Shown piece by piece: positions 34,295-42,767 of a stretch of 64,000 nt of DNA. Both the position numbers and the translations under genes were made by a program. The stretch covers positions 1 to 64,000 of the forward strand of contig DATBJJ010000051.1 of NCBI GenBank assembly GCA_036556425.1. The letters are read 5' to 3'. The notes beneath the pieces were generated by a model that was given only the letters and a program-made list of their open reading frames with translations, was not told the DNA's origin and ran no database searches. The stretch is from DATBJJ01 sp036556425. Lineage in GTDB: Bacteria; Acidobacteriota; Vicinamibacteria; Vicinamibacterales; 2-12-FULL-66-21. How positions within the stretch are numbered: position 1 is the first letter of the stretch; each line of letters opens with the position of its first letter.

Positions 34295-34873
34295 AGCTCG
34301 GATCGCGGCGAGGTCACCGTCTTACTGCGGGCCTGGCATGCCGGCGACGAGGACGCGTATCGCCAAGTGTCTTCGATCCTGTATCGCGAGCTGCGACAGC
34401 AGGCCGCGCAGTACATGCGGCGGCAACCGGCCGGCGATCTGCTCCAAACGACGGCGCTCGTCCACGAGACGTTCCTGCGGCTGTCGAACGCGCACCAGGT
34501 CGACTGGCAGGATCGGCGTCACTTCCTCGCCGTGGCCAGCACGACGATGCGGCGCGCGCTCGTGGATCTCGCGCGCGAACAATTGGCCGACAAACGCGGC
34601 GGCGACTCGCCGCACATCCCATTGAGCGGAGACGAAGCCGCCGACGGCCCGTCCATCGTCGATCTCGTCGCGTTGGACGAGGCGATGACGAAACTTGCCG
34701 CCATCGATCCACGAAAGGTCCAGGTGATCGAGCTCAGGTTCTTCGCCGGTCTCACGGTGGAAGAGACGGCGGAGGTCCTCGACGTTTCCGCCGATACCGT
34801 CGCGCGCGACTGGCGCCTGGCGCGGACCTGGCTCCTGAGAGAGCTCGATACGAGCGGGTCACGCGGCGCGTGA
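34292..34873 (+). CDS. ECF-type RNA polymerase sigma factor
   Basis: A 193-residue sigma-70 family factor of the long ECF type often found in Acidobacteriota and Planctomycetota (TIGR02999-like). Region 2 spans about 20-85 (ALVHETFLRLSNAHQVDWQD, RRHFLAVASTTMRRALVDLA) and region 4 about 130-185 (VIELRFFAGLTVEETAEVLD, VSADTVARDWRLARTWL). No anti-sigma gene is adjacent. The start is TTG: no ATG or GTG is available in frame, and its TGA-overlapping position favours coupling to an upstream mini-ORF. It may control nearby kinase or permease genes, but nothing in the sequence shows this. Confidence 0.88.
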   Translation: MSSDRGEVTVLLRAWHAGDEDAYRQVSSILYRELRQQAAQYMRRQPAGDLLQTTALVHETFLRLSNAHQVDWQDRRHFLAVASTTMRRALVDLAREQLADKRGGDSPHIPLSGDEAADGPSIVDLVALDEAMTKLAAIDPRKVQVIELRFFAGLTVEETAEVLDVSADTVARDWRLARTWLLRELDTSGSRGA

Positions 34874-34891
34874 TGTCAACCCGTCCGCGCG

Positions 34892-37591
34892 CTATTCGCC
34901 TCGAAGCGCGATCATCGGATCGACGCGCGCTGCTCTCGACGCCGGCACCGCGCAGGCGAGCATCGCGATGGCGACCAGTGATGCCGCCGCCGCGGCAAGC
35001 GTGAGCGGATCTCGAGGCGTCACGCCGAAGAGCAACGTCTCGACGACGCGCACTGTCGCCAGCGCGGCGACGATGCCGGCGGCGAGACCAGCCAGCGTGA
35101 CGGTCAAGCCTTCGCGAACGACGTCACGGACGACGCGGCGGCGGTCGGCGCCGAGCGCCATGCGAATCCCAATCTCCCGCCGCCGTTGCGCGACCGCGTA
35201 CGACATCAATCCGAAGAGACCAACGCCGGCGAGGAGCAGCACGAGCGATCCGAACAGGCTCGACATCATCGCCGTCAGTCGTTCGAGCAGCAGCGACCGT
35301 TCGGTGATGTACTGAAGCGTCACCATGTTGCCGAGCTGCTCGGTGCGCAGGCTCTCGACTGCGTCTTTCAGAGACGCATGCGACAGATTCCTGCCGCGAA
35401 TCACGAAGCACTTGTAGTTGACGTCCCTATCCTGCAGCGCCGGTGTATACGCGGCGAGGACATCGGCGATCCTCAGATCGTACAGCCGCGCGTCGGCGAC
35501 CACGCCGACGACTTCGAGCGCGTTTCGCGATGGATCGAGGCCAATCTGGACGCGCTGACCGAGCGGATCGGATTCGCCGAACAGTTGACGGGCGAGGCTC
35601 TGGCTGAGAATCGTGACGCCGTGACCGCGCGAGTTGTCGCGCCACTCGAAGTCGCGCCCCTTCAAAACGGGGATGCCAATCGCGGCAAAGAATCCAGGCG
35701 CCACGGCGCTTCGCGCGCTGGGGACGCCGTCCGCGTCCTGCGTGTCGCCAAGGCGGACGACAGGCTCGCGCAACATGCCGCCCGTTCCAGGTTTGGACAG
35801 CGAGACGCTGGCGCGCGTGACGCCAGGCAGCGCTTCGATGCGCCGCAGGACCTGCGGGTAGTAGGCGTCATTGTCCAGTCCGTCGTAGGCGCCGGGCTGC
35901 GCCGCGTCCGGATACGCCACGAACACGTCGTCGCTTCGCTCGATGCCGGTTTTCACGGACCGGAGCTCGGACAGGCTGCGAACGAGGACGCCGGCGGTGG
36001 TCAACAGAACAAGCGAGAGTGCCAATTGCGCGCCGACGAGTACTCTGCCGGTGCGTCCGCTGACGCTGAACGTTCGCCCTTCCGCCTGCAGTGCCTCCAT
36101 CGCTGTCCCGCGCGTCCCTCGCCATGCGGGTAGTGCGCTGCAAAACATCCCCGCGGCGACAGCAACGGCCGTCGTGAGCGCGATCACGGTCGTGTCGGGT
36201 CTTCCGTCGAACACGACGGGAACCAGGAGTTCCTCGAACACGAGGTCCGTGATTTCGCGGCACGCCCAGAAAGAGAGCGTGATGCCGAAGACCGCGCCCG
36301 CGAGCGACAGCAACACGCCTTCCGTGATCAGCTGCCGTGCCACGCGCCATCTGCTGGCGCCGAGCGCGAGACGCACGCCAATCTCGTGACGCCGCACGCT
36401 TGCCCTCGAGAGCAGGAGGCTCGCGACATTCGTGCAGGCGATGAGCAGGACGAGGCTCGCGATACCCAAGAGGATGATGAGCGGCTGGACGTATCGCGTC
36501 CGCAGCGACCTCTCGTTTCCATTGGATCCAGAAGTCACGTCCAACCGGATCGAGAGGAAATCGCTGCGGCGCGGACCGGTGTATCCAGGTGGCAGAGCGG
36601 CCTCGCGAACTGCCGGCCACACGGCTTCCAAATTCGCGCGGGCTTGCGCGATCGTCACGCCCGATTTCAATCGGCCGATCGCACGAACCGATCGCGACGC
36701 GGTCGTGGCCAGCATCGACGGACTTCCACCTGACAGGAGCGGTGTCGCGGCGAGCGGAATCGTGATGTCGGGCTCGGTTACCAGGCCGAATCCGGTAAAG
36801 CCGGGAGGCGCGACGCCGACCACGGTGAACGGCGCCCGGTCGATCGATATCGTTCGTCCGACGACCGACGGATCGCCGCCGTAGTGCCGCCGCCAAAACC
36901 CGTTCCCGAGGACAGCCACCGATTCAGCGGACGGTGGATCGACCGTCATGTCGCCGGGCACGAGCAGGCGGCCTGCCTCGGGCCGCACGCCCAATTCCTC
37001 GTAGACGTTTCCCGTCGCCGCCCACACGAGTCCCTTCGTGACCCTTCCACCGTCGCTCACGGTCAAGCGGCTATTGCCCCACGCACCGATGACCGTCGAG
37101 AAGACTTGCTGCCGCGCGGACAATTCGCGGAACATCGGAAACGTCAGATTCGACTCTCCCTGCGTCGCCGTCGTCGTCGAGACCTGCACCAGCGTCGCGG
37201 GATCTCGTACGGGCAGGTCGCGCAGCACGAGCGCGTTGAGCAGGCTGAAGATGGCGGTGTTCGCGCCGATGGCGAGCGCGAGCGTGAGGACCACGACGAG
37301 CGCAAAACCCGGCGTCCGGCGATAGGCGCGCACCGCGTAGCGAACGTCCTGCCACAGCGCGTCCAACGCGGGCCAGCCGGCGGCATCGCGATAGGCTTCA
37401 CGCGTCTTGACGATTCCGCCGAAGCTGCGCACCGCCGCACGTCGGGCCTCGTTGGGCGGCATGCCTCTCGCGATGTTCTCGTTCGTGGCCATCTCCACGT
37501 GGAGCTCGATTTCGTCCTTCAGCCGGTCGTCGAGCGACTGCCTCCGGAACGCCGACACGACACGATTGAGCCATCCGCGAAGGGACGTCAT
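34892..37591 (-). CDS. ADOP-type ABC transporter permease (MacB-like)
   Basis: An 899-residue orphan permease. The N-terminal ADOP helical part (SLRGWLNRVVSAFRRQSLDD, then ARGMPPNEARRAAVRSFGG) is followed by two FtsX/MacB units. FtsX signatures are RRHEIGVRLALGASRWRVAR in the middle and QRRREIGIRMALGADRRRV near the end, closing with VDPMIALRGE. Its ATG overlaps the PadR stop (ATGA), so the two are strictly coupled. No ATPase partner is nearby. The cargo is unknown. Confidence 0.93.
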   Translation of the reverse strand: MTSLRGWLNRVVSAFRRQSLDDRLKDEIELHVEMATNENIARGMPPNEARRAAVRSFGGIVKTREAYRDAAGWPALDALWQDVRYAVRAYRRTPGFALVVVLTLALAIGANTAIFSLLNALVLRDLPVRDPATLVQVSTTTATQGESNLTFPMFRELSARQQVFSTVIGAWGNSRLTVSDGGRVTKGLVWAATGNVYEELGVRPEAGRLLVPGDMTVDPPSAESVAVLGNGFWRRHYGGDPSVVGRTISIDRAPFTVVGVAPPGFTGFGLVTEPDITIPLAATPLLSGGSPSMLATTASRSVRAIGRLKSGVTIAQARANLEAVWPAVREAALPPGYTGPRRSDFLSIRLDVTSGSNGNERSLRTRYVQPLIILLGIASLVLLIACTNVASLLLSRASVRRHEIGVRLALGASRWRVARQLITEGVLLSLAGAVFGITLSFWACREITDLVFEELLVPVVFDGRPDTTVIALTTAVAVAAGMFCSALPAWRGTRGTAMEALQAEGRTFSVSGRTGRVLVGAQLALSLVLLTTAGVLVRSLSELRSVKTGIERSDDVFVAYPDAAQPGAYDGLDNDAYYPQVLRRIEALPGVTRASVSLSKPGTGGMLREPVVRLGDTQDADGVPSARSAVAPGFFAAIGIPVLKGRDFEWRDNSRGHGVTILSQSLARQLFGESDPLGQRVQIGLDPSRNALEVVGVVADARLYDLRIADVLAAYTPALQDRDVNYKCFVIRGRNLSHASLKDAVESLRTEQLGNMVTLQYITERSLLLERLTAMMSSLFGSLVLLLAGVGLFGLMSYAVAQRRREIGIRMALGADRRRVVRDVVREGLTVTLAGLAAGIVAALATVRVVETLLFGVTPRDPLTLAAAAASLVAIAMLACAVPASRAARVDPMIALRGE

Positions 37592-37935
37592 GCGAGGTCC
37601 TCGGTCGGATCGATGAAGCGCGCCACGATCTGCGAGGTCTTCGACCACTTCTCGGCTTCGGCCTTCAACTGCTTCCGACCGGTGCGGCTGATCGCGTAGA
37701 AGCGCGCGCGGCGATTGTTGTCGGAGGAGCCCCACGTCGAGGTGATCCAGCCCTCCTGCTCCAGCTTGAGGAGGGCGGGATAGAGCGTGCCCTGGTTCAG
37801 CGAGAACTGGCCCCCGCTGATTTGCTCGATTCGCCGCGCCAGCCCGTACCCGTGCGACGGGCCGAGCGTGTCCAGCGTTCGCAGAATCATCAGCGCCAGA
37901 GAACCGTGCAGAACATCGAAACGGTCAGCAGGCAT
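37588..37935 (-). CDS. PadR family transcriptional regulator
   Basis: A 115-residue winged-helix regulator with the pattern HGSLALMILRTLDTLGPSHG, LNQGTLYPALLKLEQEGWI and SDNNRRARFYAISRTGRKQL, as in ADOP-linked PadR proteins. Its stop overlaps the permease start. Directly upstream lie two copies of TGTTG-N5-CAACA, in the region shared with the divergent TonB-receptor-like gene. It probably represses its own operon and perhaps the receptor as well. Confidence 0.92.
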   Translation of the reverse strand: MPADRFDVLHGSLALMILRTLDTLGPSHGYGLARRIEQISGGQFSLNQGTLYPALLKLEQEGWITSTWGSSDNNRRARFYAISRTGRKQLKAEAEKWSKTSQIVARFIDPTEDLA

Positions 37936-37946
37936 GAACCCTTATC

Positions 37947-37997
37947 CTTCTGTTGGCTCCCAACAGAAGATACCCCTATTCGTGTTGGTAGTCAACA
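37947..37997. promoter_or_regulatory. Tandem PadR operators (two TGTTG-N5-CAACA dyads)
   Basis: Dyad 1 (37951-37965, extended to a 10-bp perfect repeat CTTCTGTTGG-ctc-CCAACAGAAG at 37947-37969) and dyad 2 (37983-37997) share TGTTG-N5-CAACA. Their centres are 32 bp apart, about three helical turns, and dyad 1 begins 12 bp upstream of the PadR ATG. Confidence 0.7.
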
Positions 37998-38143
37998 GGA
38001 CGCCGGTCCCGCTCACGATCTACACTCGTCCCGCACAGACAGCGGCTCGAGCGCGTCTGCACGAGGTCGTCGCGCAATTGTTGCGTCTCGTTGTCGTTGC
38101 CGTCGCGCACCGTGGATACGGTGGCCGTCTGGAGGAGGTCTCT

Positions 38144-41100
38144 GTGACGAAGGACAAGTGGCCGCAGGCGTTGATAGTGTGCGCGTTGGTGCTCCTGCCG
38201 TCGGCGGCGATGGCGCAATTCGATACGGCGACGGTCGTCGGCACGGTGCGCGACACGTCGAACGCCGTCGTGCCGGAGGCAAAGGTCACGCTGACGGCGA
38301 CGGAGACGGGGATCTCCGTGGTCCGCACCTCGGCGGAAAACGGCAGTTTCGAATTCCCCGCGGTCAAGCCTGGCATCTATCTCGTGACGGCCGAGAAGAG
38401 CGGCTTCGCCCTCGCGCTCGTCGAGAACGTACAAGTCCAGGTCGGCGCGCGGCTGCGCGTGGATCTGCAGATGCCGGTCGGACAGATCTCGGAGCGCGTC
38501 GAGGTGAAAGCGGCGTCGCCGCTCCTCGAGACGGACTCGAGCCAGCGCGGCCAGGTCATCACGGGCGATCAAACGCGCGCGCTGCCGCTGCTCTCCCGCG
38601 AGTACTCGTCGCTCGCGCTCCTCACGACCGGCGTCAAGCTCGCCGGATCGTCGCTGACCACGGGCAATACGCCGCGCGAAGGCGCGTTCAACGTCAACGG
38701 GCTCCGCAGCACGTTCAACAACTTCCTGATCGACGGCGTCGACAACAACGCGTACGGCACGAGCAACCAGGGCTTCTCGAATCAGGTCATGCAGCCCGCG
38801 CCGGACGCGATCGGCGAATTCAAGGTGGTCACCAATAACCTGAGCGCCGAGTACGGACGGGCCGCGGGCGCGACGATCAACGTCAACTACCGCAGCGGCA
38901 CGAACGCGCTGCACGGATCCGGATGGGAGTTCCTCCGCGATACGAGCATGAACGCCACGGGATTCTTCAAGCCGGCCACGGGTAAACCCGCGCTCGATCG
39001 TCATCAGTTCGGCGGAGTCGTCGGCGGGCCGATCGTGCGAAACAAGGCGTTCTTCTTCGGCGACTACGAGGGCTTCCGACAGACGCGCAAGGTCACCGCG
39101 TTCTCGACGATCGCAACGCCGGCGCAGAGACAAGGGATCTTGGCGGTGGCCATCACCGATCCGCGAACGGGTGTTTCGTACGCCGCGGGCACGCCGATCC
39201 CGATGACCGATTTCGCGCGCCGCGTGCTGTCCGGGCTGCCCGACACGAACTTCACCGGATCGGGCGGCAATTACACGCTGCTCCAGCAGTTCACCGCGGA
39301 TTCCAACAAGGCGGGCGGCAAGATCGATCTTCAGTTCAGCCCGACGGTCACGGCCTTCGGCCGCTACGGATTCCGGAACCTCACGACGGATGACGAACCG
39401 AACATCCCGCTGCCGTCGGGCGGCGCGGGGAACGGCCACATCTACTCGAGGAATCGCCAGCTCGTCCTCGGGACGACGTGGGTCCCGAACGCCAACTCGC
39501 TGCTCGAGATCCGCTTCGGGTATTCGTGGACGCAAGCCGGCAAGAATCCGCCGGCGCTCGGCAGCGCCAGCGCGTTCGATCAATTCGGACTGCCCGGCCT
39601 GCCGAACGACAGCCGCATCGCGGGCGGGCTGCCCACACAGCTCATCACCGGCTTCTCCGATCTCGGCCGTCAAGCGACGAACCCGCAGTGGCAATACCCG
39701 ACCGTCTACAACCCCAAGATCAACTACACCTGGACGATGAGGGCGCATTCGTTCAAGAGCGGATACGAGCTGCAGAAGATCGATACGGAGGTGCAGGACG
39801 TCAATCCGCTCTACGGCCGCGACCTGTACAACGGCCAGTTCTCGCGTCCCGCGGGCGCCGCGGCCAACAACGTGTACAACCTCGCCGACTTCATGCTTGG
39901 ACTGCGGGCGCAGTACGCGCTCAGCAGCGTCCTCGTCGCCGAGCTTCGACGCGACATGCACTTCGCGTACATCCAAGACGATTGGCGCGCGACGGATCGC
40001 CTCACGCTGAACCTCGGAGTCCGCTACGAGTACTCGACGCCGTATTGGGAACGCAACAACGTGCTCTCGAACTTCGATCCGGCCACGAACCGAATGGTCG
40101 TGGCGACGAGCGGATCGATTTCGGACCGCGCGCTGATCGATCCCGATCGCAACAACATTGGCCCAAGGCTCGGGTTCGCGTACACGCTGACGCCGCGTAC
40201 CGTCATCCGCGGCGGCTACGGCATCAGCTACGTGCATTTCAGCCGGGCCGGCGGCGGCGACATCCTGCCGATCAACGGCCCGCAGGTCGTCAACGCGGTC
40301 GTGAACCAGACGCAGCCGGCATCGGCGTCGTTCGTGACGGCGGAGCGAGGCTACCCTGCCGGCCTCGCGGATCCGTCGCGGTTCGATCCGCTGACCGCGA
40401 ACATTACCTACATGCCGCGCGATTTTCATTCGAGCCCGGTGCAGAGCTATCACATCTCGGTGCAGCGCGAGCTGCTGCGCGACATGGTGATCGACGTCGC
40501 CTTCGTCGGCAACCGCGCGGAGGATCTGCTGCTCTTCGCGAACTACAATCAGGCCGCCCCGAACAACGCCGCCGGCACCATTCCGCTCCAGGACCGGCGG
40601 CCGAATCGCGCGTTCGCCGACATCACGTACGCGTTCAACGGCGGCAAGTCGCGATACAAGGCGCTGCAGACGAAATTCGAGTGGCGGATGGGCCGTTCGC
40701 TCACGCTGCTGAACTCGCTGACGCTGTCGGAGACGAAGGACAACGGCGCGCAGTCGCTGGAGAACTCGAACGGGAACTTCCCCGCGCCGCAGAACTTCTA
40801 CAACATGGACGCGGACTTCGGGCTGTCCAACTATCATCAGCCGTACAACAACACGACGAGCTTCGTGTGGACGCTGCCGTTCGGCGAGAACGGATCCGCG
40901 CTGAAGCAGGCGTTGATCGGCGGATGGATCGTGTCGGGCATCAACGCGATCTACGCGGGAGAGCCGGTGACGCTCACGTACTTGCCAGGCGCCACGGCCG
41001 TTGTCTCCGGCATCGCGCAGGACTTCCGCGGCGCGAACAACTACCGCGCGAACGTGACGTGCGATCCGCTGACCCCCGAAGGCGAGCGGACGTTCGGCAC

Positions 41101-41392
41101 GTACCTGAGCCGAACGTGCGTCTCCCTCCCGACCGACATCAGCCAGCCGTTCGGAAACGCCGAGCGCAACAGCGTCCGCGGCCCGATGTTCTGGGGCTTC
41201 GACGTCGCGGCCTCGAAGCGCTTCGCGCTCGGCGGCACGGCGCAGTTCGAGTTCCGCGTCGAGGCGTTCAACGTGCTCAACCGGACGAACTTCCGCGCGC
41301 CGAACGGCAATCGGAGCGCCGCGGCGTTCGGCACGATCACGCAGACCTACGATCCGCGCCAGCTCCAGCTCGGATTCAAACTTCTGTGGTAG
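38144..41392 (+). CDS. TonB-dependent-receptor-like outer-membrane protein with carboxypeptidase-regulatory domain
   Basis: A 1082-residue outer-membrane protein starting at a GTG with GGAGG 5 nt upstream. A signal peptide ends near PSAAMAQFD. Residues 25-110 are a carboxypeptidase-regulatory-like domain (ATVVGTVRDTSNAVVPEAKV, GSFEFPAVKPGIYLV). A plug-like domain follows (about 120-220, FNVNGLRSTFNNFLIDGVDN), then a large beta-barrel ending in LQLGFKLLW with a terminal aromatic residue. This is the acidobacterial 'Oar-like' receptor layout. It is divergent from the PadR/ADOP operon, and the intervening operators suggest shared control. The ligand is unknown. Confidence 0.93.
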   Translation: MTKDKWPQALIVCALVLLPSAAMAQFDTATVVGTVRDTSNAVVPEAKVTLTATETGISVVRTSAENGSFEFPAVKPGIYLVTAEKSGFALALVENVQVQVGARLRVDLQMPVGQISERVEVKAASPLLETDSSQRGQVITGDQTRALPLLSREYSSLALLTTGVKLAGSSLTTGNTPREGAFNVNGLRSTFNNFLIDGVDNNAYGTSNQGFSNQVMQPAPDAIGEFKVVTNNLSAEYGRAAGATINVNYRSGTNALHGSGWEFLRDTSMNATGFFKPATGKPALDRHQFGGVVGGPIVRNKAFFFGDYEGFRQTRKVTAFSTIATPAQRQGILAVAITDPRTGVSYAAGTPIPMTDFARRVLSGLPDTNFTGSGGNYTLLQQFTADSNKAGGKIDLQFSPTVTAFGRYGFRNLTTDDEPNIPLPSGGAGNGHIYSRNRQLVLGTTWVPNANSLLEIRFGYSWTQAGKNPPALGSASAFDQFGLPGLPNDSRIAGGLPTQLITGFSDLGRQATNPQWQYPTVYNPKINYTWTMRAHSFKSGYELQKIDTEVQDVNPLYGRDLYNGQFSRPAGAAANNVYNLADFMLGLRAQYALSSVLVAELRRDMHFAYIQDDWRATDRLTLNLGVRYEYSTPYWERNNVLSNFDPATNRMVVATSGSISDRALIDPDRNNIGPRLGFAYTLTPRTVIRGGYGISYVHFSRAGGGDILPINGPQVVNAVVNQTQPASASFVTAERGYPAGLADPSRFDPLTANITYMPRDFHSSPVQSYHISVQRELLRDMVIDVAFVGNRAEDLLLFANYNQAAPNNAAGTIPLQDRRPNRAFADITYAFNGGKSRYKALQTKFEWRMGRSLTLLNSLTLSETKDNGAQSLENSNGNFPAPQNFYNMDADFGLSNYHQPYNNTTSFVWTLPFGENGSALKQALIGGWIVSGINAIYAGEPVTLTYLPGATAVVSGIAQDFRGANNYRANVTCDPLTPEGERTFGTYLSRTCVSLPTDISQPFGNAERNSVRGPMFWGFDVAASKRFALGGTAQFEFRVEAFNVLNRTNFRAPNGNRSAAAFGTITQTYDPRQLQLGFKLLW

Positions 41393-42408
41393 CGCCCGCC
41401 TTCGCGCGCCGCGCTACGGCGGGCAAGCGCGCGCTGGCCGTCTCGGTGGTGATCGCCTCGGCGGCTGCGGCGATCGCACCGCCGAGGCAAACCGCACCCA
41501 TCGTGATTGGCCACCGAGGCGCGAGCGGCTATCGTCCCGAGCACACGCTCGAAGCGTACCGGCTCGCCGTCGAGATGGGCGCCGACTTCATCGAGCCGGA
41601 TCTCGTGTCGACCAAAGACGGGGTGCTGATCGCGCGGCACGAGAACGAGATCGGGACGACGACCGATGCCGCCGATCGATTTCCGACGCGGAAGCAAACG
41701 AAATCGATCGACGGCCAGACGCTCACCGGCTGGTTCAGCGAGGACTTCACGCTCGCGGAGATCAAGACGCTGCGCGCGCGCGAGCGATTGCCGTTCCGCT
41801 CGCACGCCTACGACGGCCAGTTCGAGATCCCGACGTTCGACGAGGTGATCGCGCTCGCGCAGAAGCTCGGCGCGGCGCGCGGACGGCCGGTGGGCGTCTA
41901 TCCCGAAACGAAGCACCCGACGTACTTCCGAAGCATCAAGCTTCCGCTCGAGGACCCGCTGCTCGCATCGCTCCAGAAGGCCGGATGGAATTCGCGTGAA
42001 GCACCGGTCTTCATCCAATCCTTCGAGCAAACCAACCTGCGCGAGCTGAGGAAGAAGACAAAAGTCCGGCTCGTCCAGCTCGCGTCCACGCCGGCGCTCC
42101 TGACCGACGCCGCGCTGAAGGACATCGCGAGCTACGCGGACGGCCTCGGCCCGGAGAAGCGGCTCGTGATCCCGGTCAACGCGGACGGCTCGCTCGGAAC
42201 GACAACCGACGTCATCGCCCGCGCGCACAAGCTCGGGCTCGTCGTGCACGTCTGGACGGTTCGGGTGGAAAAACAATTCCTGCCGGCGGCGTACAAAGGT
42301 GACGCCGCCGCGGAGTTCGAGCAGCTGCGCAGTCTCGGCGCCGACGGCGTCTTCACGGATTTCCCGGATCTCGGTGTGAAGGCGTACGGTAAGAAGCCTG
42401 CACCATAG
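41386..42408 (+). CDS. Glycerophosphodiester phosphodiesterase
   Basis: A 340-residue GDPD-family enzyme that hydrolyses glycerophosphodiesters to glycerol-3-phosphate and an alcohol. A signal-like N-terminus (ALAVSVVIASAAAAIAPP) suggests a periplasmic location. Catalytic motifs are PIVIGHRGASGYRPEHT, then GADFIEPDLVSTKDGVLIA with Glu and Asp metal ligands and RHEN. The barrel ends in GLVVHVWTVR and GADGVFTDFPDLG. The long form resembles GlpQ. The GTG start at 41386 overlaps the stop of the preceding receptor gene, so the two may be co-translated. Confidence 0.9.
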   Translation: MVAPAFARRATAGKRALAVSVVIASAAAAIAPPRQTAPIVIGHRGASGYRPEHTLEAYRLAVEMGADFIEPDLVSTKDGVLIARHENEIGTTTDAADRFPTRKQTKSIDGQTLTGWFSEDFTLAEIKTLRARERLPFRSHAYDGQFEIPTFDEVIALAQKLGAARGRPVGVYPETKHPTYFRSIKLPLEDPLLASLQKAGWNSREAPVFIQSFEQTNLRELRKKTKVRLVQLASTPALLTDAALKDIASYADGLGPEKRLVIPVNADGSLGTTTDVIARAHKLGLVVHVWTVRVEKQFLPAAYKGDAAAEFEQLRSLGADGVFTDFPDLGVKAYGKKPAP

Positions 42409-42460
42409 ATGAGGTAGGCCGGCGATCGCCATCGGGGCCGAGGTGTCTAATACTTCGGAG

Positions 42461-42664
42461 ATGACGGGATTGTCGTTGTTCCTCATAATCGCCGCGCCGA
42501 TTCTCGTCCTACTGATGATCTGGGCGTTCGCGCGGAACGCAATCGCGATGAAGCGCGACCTCGACCATCGGTTCGATCGGCTCCGGGACCGCTTGGAGCG
42601 CGATGCCACCAAAGCCATCGAGACGCTGCTACACGAAAAGTCCGGCAAGAATGGCTCGAGTTAG
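42461..42664 (+). CDS. Small single-TM protein with coiled-coil tail
   Basis: A 67-residue protein with an N-terminal TM helix (SLFLIIAAPILVLLMIWAFA) and a charged helical tail (DLDHRFDRLRDRLERDATKA). No function is known. The ATG at 42461 is preceded by TAATAC with exactly 7 nt spacing, and the only GGAG directly abuts the ATG, so a leaderless start is likely. An in-frame GTG at 42443 is the alternative. Confidence 0.6.
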   Translation: MTGLSLFLIIAAPILVLLMIWAFARNAIAMKRDLDHRFDRLRDRLERDATKAIETLLHEKSGKNGSS

Positions 42665-42767
42665 AGCTCACCAGAATTCCGAGATCGAGATCGCGCGTTC
42701 GCTTTCGGGGCCGTTGGCGTTTTCCTTCCCGGGAACGCGTTATTCCTTCAGAGGCCGAGGTGTATTC

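Noticed and set aside
34278..34295. Treating the ATG at 34278 as the sigma factor start
   Set aside because: That frame stops after five codons; the sigma factor frame has only a TTG at 34292.
37976..40837. Long minus-strand open frame opposite the TonB-receptor-like gene
   Set aside because: It is antisense to a well-supported receptor gene with signal peptide and carboxypeptidase-regulatory domain; no motifs were found.
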